Assembly: GCA_937873665.1 (NCBI GenBank)
Contig: CALMYW010000035.1
Coordinates: forward strand, 1-28,161
DNA: 28,161 nucleotides
Direction: 5' to 3'
DNA from: an uncultured Sphingorhabdus sp.
Lineage (GTDB): Bacteria > Pseudomonadota > Alphaproteobacteria > Sphingomonadales > Sphingomonadaceae
A program made the translations under genes and the position numbers. A model generated the notes under the pieces. It made no database searches and had not been told where the DNA came from. It was given only the letters and a program-made list of their open reading frames with translations. This document shows, in pieces, positions 7,390 through 15,237 of the stretch (positions are counted from its first letter, which is position 1; each line of letters opens with the position of its first letter).

Positions 7390-8262
7390 ATGGAAACCAA
7401 CCGCCGCACTCTCTTGCAGGGCATCACCGGGGCCGCTCTGCTTGCCCCCTATCTGGCGATCGAAAAAGCCATGGCAGCGCAAGCTGCCGGTGCGGCTGCA
7501 CCTGCCGCTTCGCCGGTAACCAGTCCCGCTGCCGCACACGATCAGCACATGGAGGCGATGAGCCGAGTGCTGGGTCCGGGCCTGTGGGGGCAGGAGCAGA
7601 TCGCCATGCTGCTCTATCCCAAGTTCACCGCGCTCGACCTTGTCGGCCCACATTACTTCTTCGCCTGCATGTTCGGAGCGAAGGTCCATCTCGTTACGAC
7701 CGAGAAGGACCTCTCGCCGGTGATGTCGGACCTGGGCCTTGCGATCACGCCCACCATGACCATGGCCGATGCGCCCAGAGATCTGGATGTGTTGTTCGTG
7801 CCCGGCGGCACAGAGGGCACTCTCGGGGTGATGGCGCGCGCGGACACGATGGCCTGGATCAGGGGCCGGGCCGCGCGGGCCAAGCACGTCACCAGCGTCT
7901 GCACCGGCTCGATGGTGCTGGCCAAAGCCGGATTACTCAAGGGCAAGAAGGCGACGTCCCACTGGGTTACCCGCGACGTGCTGGCTGATTTCGGGGCAAT
8001 CCCGACCAACCAGCGCGTGGTCAAGGATGGTAATATCCTGACCGGCGCCGGGGTCTCGGCAGGCCTCGATTTCGCGATCGCTCTGGTCGAGCAGCTCCGG
8101 GGGCGGGCCTATGCCGAGGCTCTGGTCCTGCAGGGGGAATATGCCCCCGATCCCTCGATCAAGGGCGGCACGCTGGCCACGACCTCTGCACCTGTCGGCG
8201 AGATGATGAGCGAGATGTTCGCGCCCGTCGCCGGCATGTTTCGCGCCATGGCCAAGGCCTGA
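7390..8262 (+). CDS. Exported DJ-1/PfpI protein resembling isonitrile hydratase
   Basis: A 290-residue protein with an NRRTLLQG Tat-like N terminus, hydrophobic stretch and Ala/Pro-rich linker to about residue 68, then a DJ-1/PfpI domain. Features recalled from Pseudomonas isocyanide hydratase are all present. These are LDLVGPH (D83, equivalent to Asp17), FVPGGT, TSVCTGS (C171/T172, equivalent to Cys101/Thr102), GLLKGKKATSHW, VVKDGNILTGAGVSAGLDF and EYAP. That enzyme adds water to R-N=C to give N-formamides; it is cytosolic and about 230 residues, so the export sequence is unusual. The gene sits between two TonB receptors and downstream of copper chaperones. Isonitriles bind Cu(I) strongly. 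Breakdown of a copper-isonitrile complex in the periplasm is the proposed role. Another DJ-1 family activity, such as an amidase-like or protective function, cannot be excluded. Confidence 0.8.
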   Translation: METNRRTLLQGITGAALLAPYLAIEKAMAAQAAGAAAPAASPVTSPAAAHDQHMEAMSRVLGPGLWGQEQIAMLLYPKFTALDLVGPHYFFACMFGAKVHLVTTEKDLSPVMSDLGLAITPTMTMADAPRDLDVLFVPGGTEGTLGVMARADTMAWIRGRAARAKHVTSVCTGSMVLAKAGLLKGKKATSHWVTRDVLADFGAIPTNQRVVKDGNILTGAGVSAGLDFAIALVEQLRGRAYAEALVLQGEYAPDPSIKGGTLATTSAPVGEMMSEMFAPVAGMFRAMAKA

Positions 8263-8297
8263 ACGGCTTAGATATCCATACTTACGGGGGCACTATT

Positions 8298-10346
8298 ATG
8301 AAACTCGCAATCCGTGCGGCACTTCTGGCTGCAACGACCATCGCCATGCCTGTCCATGCTGAGGAAGCCAGCGACGACAACACGATCGTTGTTACTGGCA
8401 TTCTCGGCAACGACGACACGCCGCTCAACCCCGTCCGCCTGCCTCAGTCTGCGCGAATTAGTTCACAGACGCTCGACGAGGAGGATGTCGACAAGCGTCA
8501 GGCGCGGGACGTGTTCGACCTGCTCAACTATGGCACCGGCATTTTCACGACGACCTCGGGCAAGAAGGCCCCGGCAAACCTCAACATCCGTGGTGACGGC
8601 AATTTCGCCTTCATCATCGATGGAGCCTATGTCCCTTCGCTACTGGCCTCGCGCATCCTGCAAACCATTCCCGCCACCGCGATCGAGGAAGTGCGGATCG
8701 TACGCACTTCCAGCGCGCTGGCAATCAATCCGCTGGTCGGGCTGGTTGCGCCGTCAGGCGCAGCCAACAATGGCTTCATCGTCGTCCGCACGCGCAAGCC
8801 GAAGGAGACCATGGCCCTGATCGGCATTCAGGGCGGGTCATTCAATACCATCGGGGCGAATGGCCAGGTTGGCACGGCGTTCAAAATCGGCGCGGCGGAC
8901 GCGTACGTCCATGCCATCGGCGGCACGTACAACACCGACGGCCCCAAGGATTTCAACCTCGACAAGCATTATCAGGTGCTCGGCCTCAAGGGCGGCGTCG
9001 ATGCTGGCATCATCGCTCTCGATCTGTCGGTGCTTAAGTCTTGGGCCGGCTATGGCATCGTGCGCGGCAACGCCAAGCTCCGGCCGACCACGCAGGACGA
9101 TGTGTGGCGGCTCGATCCGATCAACTCGCTGATCGCCACGGCCAATGGCACGGTGCGCTGGAACACCCAGAACACTACGCTTCTCACCCTCGCCTATACT
9201 GAATCCAAGGGCGACTTCATCACGAGCGACTTGCTGGCGAATGGCAGCCTCGCCAACACCGTCGTGCGGGACAATGACAATACGTTCTGGAACGCCGCGA
9301 TCCGCCACAATCTCTTCCTCGGCGATACGAAGCTGCAAGCGGGTGCGGATTTCATCCACTGGAACAACCCGTCTGGCCAGTACTACTACGAGGGCATTCC
9401 GCGCGAGGAAAAGGTCACCGGCTTCTTCCTGCAAGGTGATCAGGCGCTGTTCGGTAACAAGCTCAACCTCGATCTCGGCTTCCGCATGGATAGAGTCGAG
9501 ATCGTCAAGGGGATCGACTACTTCCTGGCAGGGCGTGGGCCGAATGCCAATGTCCGCCAGATCAGGAATGAGAAGCTGCCTTACGCCAAGTTTGTCTCGG
9601 CTGGTGCAAGCTGGCGAGTGGCAGGCGACTGGCTGATAAACGCGCGCTATGGCTATTCCAGCCAGGGCGCTCGCACTGGAGTTGTGCTGGCCAATCCGGC
9701 GGTGCCGCTGAAGGGCGAACAGCGCCACAAGTGGGAATTGGGCTTTGAGGGCCGGATCACCGATTGGCTGCGTCCGTCGGTCAATGGCTTCATCGTCAAG
9801 ACCAACAACGAGGTTCAACCCATCACTTACGCCGTGGTCGCCGGTGAGCAGGTCGGCCTTTACGGGAACACCGATTCCAGGCGGACCGGTGCCGAAGCGA
9901 TCCTCTCGGGCCGTTGGGGCAAGGAGGGCAGCGAAGGCGGATACCGGGCCAGCGTCACGCACTATTTCAGCGTGCTCGATCCGTCGGGCTTGCTCGCGCG
10001 GACACAGCCGAAAACCGTTGCCGAGGTAACCTTCGATCAGGCATTCCAAGCTTGGCGCGTGGCCGGTGCGGCGAAGTATGTCTCAGGTTACGAGTCCAAC
10101 GCTTTCACGCGCTGTGCAGCGCCCAACCTCAATTGCACCGGCACGCCTCCGCCAACCTCGCCGTTCCTGCCGCTTGGCGACTACGTGAACATTGACCTCA
10201 GCCTGTCCCGCCAGTTCACCTTCCAGGGCAGCGCAATGCGCATCACCGCAAGCGTCAAGAACCTGCTCGACGACAACTACGAAACGAGCATCGGCTACCC
10301 TACGATCGGACGGCAGTTCGGCCTTGAACTGACTGCGGCGTTCTGA
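8298..10346 (+). CDS. TonB-dependent receptor, second of the metal locus
   Basis: A 682-residue outer-membrane receptor. The signal peptide ends near VHA-E and a TonB box-like NTIVVTG follows. The plug carries ARDVFDLLNYGTGIF, ANLNIRGDG, FIIDGAYVP and IEEVRIVRTSSAL. The barrel ends in FGLELTAAF with a terminal Phe. The plug is divergent compared with the first receptor (no QSVQV segment), so the two probably recognise different ligands or different forms of one ligand. The SD is GGGGG about 8 nt before the ATG. It is separated by 3 nt from the downstream PepSY-TM gene, a pairing typical of siderophore and metal-complex uptake with reductive release. Confidence 0.9.
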   Translation: MKLAIRAALLAATTIAMPVHAEEASDDNTIVVTGILGNDDTPLNPVRLPQSARISSQTLDEEDVDKRQARDVFDLLNYGTGIFTTTSGKKAPANLNIRGDGNFAFIIDGAYVPSLLASRILQTIPATAIEEVRIVRTSSALAINPLVGLVAPSGAANNGFIVVRTRKPKETMALIGIQGGSFNTIGANGQVGTAFKIGAADAYVHAIGGTYNTDGPKDFNLDKHYQVLGLKGGVDAGIIALDLSVLKSWAGYGIVRGNAKLRPTTQDDVWRLDPINSLIATANGTVRWNTQNTTLLTLAYTESKGDFITSDLLANGSLANTVVRDNDNTFWNAAIRHNLFLGDTKLQAGADFIHWNNPSGQYYYEGIPREEKVTGFFLQGDQALFGNKLNLDLGFRMDRVEIVKGIDYFLAGRGPNANVRQIRNEKLPYAKFVSAGASWRVAGDWLINARYGYSSQGARTGVVLANPAVPLKGEQRHKWELGFEGRITDWLRPSVNGFIVKTNNEVQPITYAVVAGEQVGLYGNTDSRRTGAEAILSGRWGKEGSEGGYRASVTHYFSVLDPSGLLARTQPKTVAEVTFDQAFQAWRVAGAAKYVSGYESNAFTRCAAPNLNCTGTPPPTSPFLPLGDYVNIDLSLSRQFTFQGSAMRITASVKNLLDDNYETSIGYPTIGRQFGLELTAAF

Positions 10347-10349
10347 GCC

Positions 10350-11858
10350 ATGGCGGTCACGGCGCGGCGGCGGATCACGCTCAACAAGGTCCACAAATGG
10401 GCAGGGCTTGTCGCCGCGTTGTGGCTGGCGGTCCTCGCGGTCACCGGCATGATGCAGCTCAACCGCCAGCAATGGCGCTGGCAATGGGCTTCCGGGCCCT
10501 CGATCGGGGAGAGCATTGCCGAGCACGATGACAAGTATCTATGGCGTCACAATCAGGTAAACCCTGCCGATCCGCAGATGCGCGTGACCAGTGGCGCGAT
10601 CGGCGCGTTTCTGACGCGCGACGGCGGCAAGACCTGGGCGCGGTTGCCGTTTGGAAACGAAGTGCTGCGCAATGTGTCGGCGCTTGAAGCGAGTGGTTCC
10701 GGCGATGCCTGGAGCGTGCATGCTGGAACCGATGACGGGGTCTGGCGGCTCGACGCTGCTTCGACGCGATTTGTGCCGGAGGGCCTGCAGGGTAAATCCG
10801 TCAACAGCCTCGGTCTTGGAAATGGCCGCATGGTCGCAGCGGTCGGCATGTCTCAGCTGTTTGAGCAGCGGTCGGCTGGGACGGGCTGGCGTCCTGTTAC
10901 GCTTTCCTCGCTTCCTGCTGACGCCGGATCATCGACCGTCGATCTCGGACGCTGGCTCCAGGACATCCACCTTGGTCGCGGCCTGTTCGGAGGCATGATC
11001 GACTGGTTGCTTTGGAACGTGGTGGCCTTCGGGCTTCTTCTCATGAGCCTGACGGGCATCGCTTATTGGGCCGTCATGCGCTGGTGCAATCGGGCGCGCC
11101 TGAGGCCCAAGGAGCAGCGCCCCACCTCAGCCTCCATGCGCAAGGCACAGAAGGCGATCCAGTGGAGCTTTCGGGTTCATGCCATGGTCGTTGGCATCGT
11201 GCTGGCGCTGCCGTTGATGCTGGTTTTCCTGACCGGCCTCTATCAGGACCATCGTGGCGACGTGCAGATGATGTTCCGCAAGATCTCCGTGCCTTCCGCA
11301 TTGCTTCCCCCTGCCTATCGCGGAGCGGGGTGGCGCGGACAGCTGATGAACGTCGCTTTGGCCCAGGACGCGCAGGGCGAACTGCTCGCGGTCGGCAACC
11401 GGCACGGCATGTTCATGTCCCGCGACATGGGGCGCTCCTGGAAGCGCGAGGACAGCTTCAAGGGACCGGCGATGCGCCTGCGCAAGATCGGCGAGGAACT
11501 CTATGTCCCCGGTCGAATGATGCGCCGGGTCCAGGTCCGCAAGGACGGGGCATGGAAGGAACTGGCAGTCCCCAAGCCAGTCGTCATGGTCAACGAGATG
11601 AGCGCCGGCCCGAACGGCACGATCTGGTGGACGCGGGGAGACACGATCTTCCGAACTTCTATGGATGGCCAGATGCGGGGCAAGGGCAAAAATGCCGTGC
11701 CGCACATCGGCTATCTTCCTTGGGCCAGTTTTGCCGCTGAACTGCATGAAGGCGCGCTCATCTGGAAGCAGTGGAAGTGGATCAATGACATCGTCGCACT
11801 GCTGGGGTTGATGCTAGTCGTCACCGGCTTCCTGCGCTGGCGCAAGCGCAAGTGGTGA
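10350..11858 (+). CDS. PepSY-TM protein with two Asp-box segments
   Basis: A 502-residue inner-membrane protein with four helices (about 14-36, 218-245, 276-298, 478-495) and two large periplasmic insertions. The layout looks internally duplicated. HKWAG and TGMMQ at helix 1 correspond to RVHAM and TGLYQ at helix 3. DIHLGRGLFG before helix 2 corresponds to ELHEGALI before helix 4. The paired His (H15, H207, H277, H466) suit heme or electron transfer, as in PepSY-associated TM proteins that reduce ferric siderophores. Each periplasmic part carries an Asp-box-like S/T-x-D-x-G-x-T/S-W: TRDGGKTW (89-96) and SRDMGRSW (357-364), as in BNR/beta-propeller proteins, which is unusual. Its place next to a TonB receptor suggests reductive release of the imported metal. 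It is the last gene of the block. Confidence 0.85.
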   Translation: MAVTARRRITLNKVHKWAGLVAALWLAVLAVTGMMQLNRQQWRWQWASGPSIGESIAEHDDKYLWRHNQVNPADPQMRVTSGAIGAFLTRDGGKTWARLPFGNEVLRNVSALEASGSGDAWSVHAGTDDGVWRLDAASTRFVPEGLQGKSVNSLGLGNGRMVAAVGMSQLFEQRSAGTGWRPVTLSSLPADAGSSTVDLGRWLQDIHLGRGLFGGMIDWLLWNVVAFGLLLMSLTGIAYWAVMRWCNRARLRPKEQRPTSASMRKAQKAIQWSFRVHAMVVGIVLALPLMLVFLTGLYQDHRGDVQMMFRKISVPSALLPPAYRGAGWRGQLMNVALAQDAQGELLAVGNRHGMFMSRDMGRSWKREDSFKGPAMRLRKIGEELYVPGRMMRRVQVRKDGAWKELAVPKPVVMVNEMSAGPNGTIWWTRGDTIFRTSMDGQMRGKGKNAVPHIGYLPWASFAAELHEGALIWKQWKWINDIVALLGLMLVVTGFLRWRKRKW

Positions 11859-12075
11859 CGGAGAAAATCCCGGACGTTTGGTCTTCGTGATCCCTGCATC
11901 ATAGAGCCCAACTCACTGATGCCGGCTTTTGGCGACAGCGGACGTTCGTCAACATTCCTGGAAATGACCGCTCAGTCCCAACGCCGGTCGTCGATGCCGA
12001 TGAGCCAGCTTGATGAACGAACGGAAGGTTTCAGGGAGCGGATGATTGCTGCTGAATGTCTGCTTTGTCAGCGAA

Positions 12076-12277
12076 TGCGGACCAAATGTGAGCGCACATT
12101 CCAACGACAGCTTTCGGACCTTGCCGGCAGAACCCCGGTGGAGGCCTATCGGCGGATCGGGCAATCAGATCATGGGGGGCATGCCCACCATGATCTGATG
12201 ATCAAACAGGCGGCGTGAACGACAATCGGGATTAGCTCAACTCAGCCACCAAACTGTCCAAGTATGAGGGACGACCT
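12076..12277 (+). mobile_element. Truncated 3' end of an IS3-like element, copy 2
   Basis: Direct repeat of 2541-2742. It carries the same transposase-like C terminus (LAGRTPVEAYRR to MIKQAA), TGA stop and trailing sequence with AACTCAGCC and ACTGTCCAAG. It is more degraded than copy 1 at the outer end (GGGACGACCTTA instead of GGGACCACCTCA). The upstream DNA (11859-12075) is not shared with copy 1, so the two were truncated at the same internal point, near TGCGG, or derive from a recombined partial element. Confidence 0.55.
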
Positions 12278-12353
12278 TAGGGTGAACGATCGAACGTCGC
12301 GCCAATGCGCAGAGTTTCCGCACAAGGCTTACCTCTCGCAACCATATTCTCCC

Positions 12354-12400
12354 CTTGCATTCAATATGCTTTCAGTTAAAAATGAAATCAGATTGAATGC
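12354..12400. promoter_or_regulatory. Nested palindromic operator candidate, copy 1
   Basis: Four TTCA/TGAA half-sites are arranged symmetrically: TTCA at 12360-12363 and 12371-12374, TGAA at 12383-12386 and 12394-12397. Within each side the spacing is exactly 11 bp, about one helical turn. The outer arms extend to a perfect 9-bp inverted repeat, GCATTCAAT/ATTGAATGC. A 37-bp stretch (12354-12390) recurs at 17352-17388 with 4 differences. It lies about 245-290 nt upstream of the SnoaL-like gene. A dimer-of-dimers binding site for a regulator of the flanking catabolic genes is the inferred role. Confidence 0.55.
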
Positions 12401-12547
12401 TGAGGTTTGAAGCTCAGCCGTTTTGAGCATTTGAGGCCAATGTGGCTGCAGCCCTTGGCCTGACATTCCGGCAATCCCTGGGTGGGAGGTATGCGATCAA
12501 GTAGGTGCACGATGCATCGCCATGCTTACTCTTGGATTAGGCTAAAA

Positions 12548-12577
12548 TTGAGATCGCATGGCTTCTAAATCTATGTA
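12548..12577 (+). promoter_or_regulatory. Candidate sigma70-like promoter
   Basis: TTGAGA (12548-12553), an 18-bp spacer, then TATGTA (12572-12577), in the AT-rich stretch 68-97 nt before the ATG of the SnoaL-like gene. The downstream leader is AT-rich. This is consensus-level evidence only. Confidence 0.35.
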
Positions 12578-12644
12578 AAGTCCATTTTATCTCCATAGAT
12601 ACTGTGAATAATTCAAATAAAAACAATAAGATTGTTGGGATATT

Positions 12645-13082
12645 ATGAAAAAAATTACTGACATTGCTGCGATCGAGGAAATTCGTCGTCTGAAGGCGCG
12701 GTATTTTTATTTCTTAGATCATAAGGATTGGGAGGGGTGGCGGCGCGAAGTATTCGCAGCCGACGCTGTGATGGAGGTGCCAGAGATGGACGCCTGTGTG
12801 ACGGGACGAGAGGAGATAATCTCGTTCGTCGAGACGTCGATCAGGGACGTGAAAACAATCCACCACGGCCACATGCCGATCATCGAAGTCTTTGCAGACG
12901 GAACTGCCACCGGAATTTGGGCGATGGAGGATGTCCTCTTCTGGCCGCCGAACCGGTTTCCGGGATTGGAGGGGCGCGTGCACGGTTACGGGCATTATCA
13001 CGAAACCTATCGCCGCGACCCCGAGGGCTGGAGGATCACTTCGCTGAAGCTTACGCGGCTCCACCTTGGGGCGATGCCATGA
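12645..13082 (+). CDS. SnoaL-like / NTF2-fold protein
   Basis: A 145-residue single-domain protein of the NTF2-like superfamily (SnoaL_4 type). It has an N-terminal EEIRRLKARYFYFLD helix, the DWEGWRREVFAADAVMEVP strand-turn, IHHGHMPII and a C-terminal YHETYRRDPEGWRITSLKLTRLHL strand set. Members include dehydratases, isomerases and hydroxylases acting on aromatic or polycyclic compounds, with no fixed catalytic signature. The substrate cannot be assigned. The gene opens a trio with ATGA overlaps to the SDR and then the P450. This supports a shared oxidation or rearrangement sequence on one compound. SD: TTGGGATATT, rather weak. Confidence 0.82.
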   Translation: MKKITDIAAIEEIRRLKARYFYFLDHKDWEGWRREVFAADAVMEVPEMDACVTGREEIISFVETSIRDVKTIHHGHMPIIEVFADGTATGIWAMEDVLFWPPNRFPGLEGRVHGYGHYHETYRRDPEGWRITSLKLTRLHLGAMP

Positions 13083-13858
13083 CCTTGCCGGATATCGGTG
13101 TCATCCTCGATCTTTCCGGCAAGGTCGCGGTCGTGACAGGCGGGGCGGAGGGAATTGGCGCAGCGATCGCGACCTATCTCGGCGCGGCTGGTGCATCGGT
13201 TGTCATCGCGGATCGCAACATTGCCGGGGCCACCGTTCTCGCCAGCTCGCTCGTCGAATCTGGTGCAAGGGCGATGGCGCTGGAGTTCGATGTTGCCGAC
13301 GAAGCCTCGATCACGACCATGTTCGCCGAGGTGGCGAGCGTCCTTGGCCGTCTTGATATCCTGGTCAACAATGCCGCGATCCAGAACCGTGCCTATCTGT
13401 TCGACACGGATGCCGACCTTTGGGACCGCGTGCAGCGCATAAATGCCCGCGGCCCGTTCCTGTGCGTGCGAGAAGCGGCCAGGATCATGCGAGCAGCGGG
13501 TCGAGGTGGGCGGATCATCAACATCTCGTCGATCGGCTCCGTGCACCCGGTGATGGTCGGTCTGACAGCATATAACGGTTCCAAGGCAGCGGTGAACGCG
13601 ATTACCCGCAATGCGGCGCTCGAGCTCGCGAGCGATGGCATTACGGTAAATGCGATCCTCCCCGGGGGAGTGGCGACGGACGGTGCTGCGCGCACACCTG
13701 GATCGCCTGTTGGCGGCCGGGCGATTGCCCCGCCCATCATGACCCGCGGAGTGGAGCCGGGAGATATCGCGGCGATGGCCTTGTTCCTCGCAGGATCGGG
13801 AGCGGCCATCATTACCGGTCAGACCTTGACGGTCGATGCCGGCTTTACCTTGGGATGA
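13079..13858 (+). CDS. SDR family NAD(P)-dependent oxidoreductase
   Basis: A 259-residue classical short-chain dehydrogenase/reductase. The cofactor motif TGGAEGIG lies at 20-27, NNAA at 97-100, the catalytic Ser in NISSIGS (150-151) and YNGSK (Y165, K169). VNAILPGG and GQTLTVDAGFTLG at the C terminus are also typical. Asp at the end of strand 2 (VVIADRN, D45) favours NAD(H). It probably oxidises a secondary alcohol or reduces the ketone in the pathway encoded around it. The start is fixed by the ATGA overlap with the SnoaL-like gene, and the stop overlaps the P450 start in the same way. Confidence 0.93.
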   Translation: MTLPDIGVILDLSGKVAVVTGGAEGIGAAIATYLGAAGASVVIADRNIAGATVLASSLVESGARAMALEFDVADEASITTMFAEVASVLGRLDILVNNAAIQNRAYLFDTDADLWDRVQRINARGPFLCVREAARIMRAAGRGGRIINISSIGSVHPVMVGLTAYNGSKAAVNAITRNAALELASDGITVNAILPGGVATDGAARTPGSPVGGRAIAPPIMTRGVEPGDIAAMALFLAGSGAAIITGQTLTVDAGFTLG

Positions 13859-15126
13859 AGGAGCAAGCTTTGCTGGACGATGCCGCAATCAATGCCGAGC
13901 CCTGGGCGCTTCTCAGCAAAGCCATGCTGACGCCGGAAGGTATCCAGGATCCCTATCCGCTCCTTGAGCGGCTGCACGAGTACGGCACGCATTTCACGGC
14001 GCCGGACGGCAGCGTTGCGGTCTTCGGCTACAAGGCGCTCGGCCAGATGACTCGCGCCCGCAACTTCCTCAAGCGGAACGATTCAGTGCCGCGTCCGCTG
14101 TTTGCAACCGAGACGCCCGAACAGGCGGCCGAACTGCGCCGCGTCGCCGATCTGGAAACCGAGCACCTGGTCTTTCTCAATCAACCCGATCACGGTCGAA
14201 TTCGCGGCATCGTCAACAAGGGATTCAAGCCCAGTCACATTGCTGCGCTGCGTCCATTTATTCTGGAACTGATCGACCGATTGCTGGCTGATATTGATCC
14301 TAAGCAGCCTTGCGATCTGATGGCATCCTTTTCATCGCTGTTCGCGCCCGAAGTCGTCGGGGAGTTGATCGGGCTCCCTGCCAACCAACGGCCACTGATC
14401 GTCGAGCAGACGGAGCGGCAGCTGCGGGGCTTTGACCCTGGCGCGAGCTACGAGAAGCGGCTTGATTCCGCCTGGGCTCGTCACGAGCAGTGCAACTATG
14501 TGCGCGAGGTGATCGCTGATCGGCGCAAGTGCCCGCGCGGCGACTTCATCAGCGATCTTGTGCGCTTGAGTGACGAGGAAGGCAGCATCACCGACGCCGA
14601 ACTCACCTCGCTGGTCCAGATCCTCTACATTGGCGGGTACGGGACGACGTCGCACATGATCGGCAACGGCGTGGTCGCCTTCGCGACCCACCCCGAACAA
14701 TGGGCGCTGTTGTGTGCCGAGCCGGAACGCGTGAGCGACGCGGTCGACGAAATGCTGCGCTATGACGGCCCGATTTCCCTCACGATTGTCGTCGCTGGCG
14801 AGGATGCGGAGATCGACGGCAGCCCCATCGCAGAGGGCACCGTGTGCTTTGGCCTGCTTGGCGCGGCCAATCATGATCCCAAGGTATTCCCCGCGCCTTC
14901 GCGTTTCGACATCACCCGGCCGCGCACGGGCCACCTCGCTTTCAGTGGCGGGGCCCATTTCTGCCTGGGATCCGCGCTCGCCCGCATGGAACTCGAACTC
15001 GTCTTCACCGAATTCGCACGTCGCTTCCCCAATATGCGGCTCGAACAGGAGGCGGTTTCGCTGCGGCGGATCAACGCCTTTCATCAGCGCGCCTACGAGC
15101 GCTTGATCGTGACGCTTGATCCATGA
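13855..15126 (+). CDS. Cytochrome P450 with altered I-helix acid
   Basis: A 423-residue soluble class I-type P450. It shows the heme-thiolate motif FSGGAHFCLG (Cys370), the ExxR motif EMLR (E299, R302) and the I-helix segment GGYGTT (260-265). The usual A/G-G-x-D/E-T-T has Gly263 in place of the acid, while both Thr are kept. Loss of this acid normally slows proton delivery, so substrate-assisted or non-standard chemistry is possible. The enzyme needs ferredoxin partners, none of which are in the window. It is translationally coupled (ATGA) to the SDR, so the likely order is hydroxylation followed by dehydrogenation. The CYP family cannot be assigned by eye. Confidence 0.93.
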   Translation: MKEQALLDDAAINAEPWALLSKAMLTPEGIQDPYPLLERLHEYGTHFTAPDGSVAVFGYKALGQMTRARNFLKRNDSVPRPLFATETPEQAAELRRVADLETEHLVFLNQPDHGRIRGIVNKGFKPSHIAALRPFILELIDRLLADIDPKQPCDLMASFSSLFAPEVVGELIGLPANQRPLIVEQTERQLRGFDPGASYEKRLDSAWARHEQCNYVREVIADRRKCPRGDFISDLVRLSDEEGSITDAELTSLVQILYIGGYGTTSHMIGNGVVAFATHPEQWALLCAEPERVSDAVDEMLRYDGPISLTIVVAGEDAEIDGSPIAEGTVCFGLLGAANHDPKVFPAPSRFDITRPRTGHLAFSGGAHFCLGSALARMELELVFTEFARRFPNMRLEQEAVSLRRINAFHQRAYERLIVTLDP

Positions 15127-15237
15127 CAGATGAAGCCGCGCATAGGATGGTAGCGGCTTGCTGCGAGCCGGGGTCCGGCTGGATTTCTCGTTTCGTTTGA
15201 ATCGCGCGCTGCGACCTCAGTGAGGGGATTTGCATTC

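Larger units (their letters stand above)
12278..12644. other. AT-rich control region upstream of the SnoaL-SDR-P450 operon
   Basis: No coding gene is visible. The region is clearly more AT-rich than its surroundings, especially 12540-12644. It contains the nested palindrome at 12354-12400, a GC-rich hairpin (GGCCAA 12435-12440 / TTGGCC 12455-12460, with GGCTGCAGCC inside), the palindrome CGATGCATCG (12510-12519) and a sigma70-like promoter. This dense set of symmetric elements implies a tightly controlled promoter. Confidence 0.55.

Noticed and set aside
8838..10049. 403-codon frame on the - strand inside the second TonB receptor
   Set aside because: Mirror frame of the receptor with no motifs.
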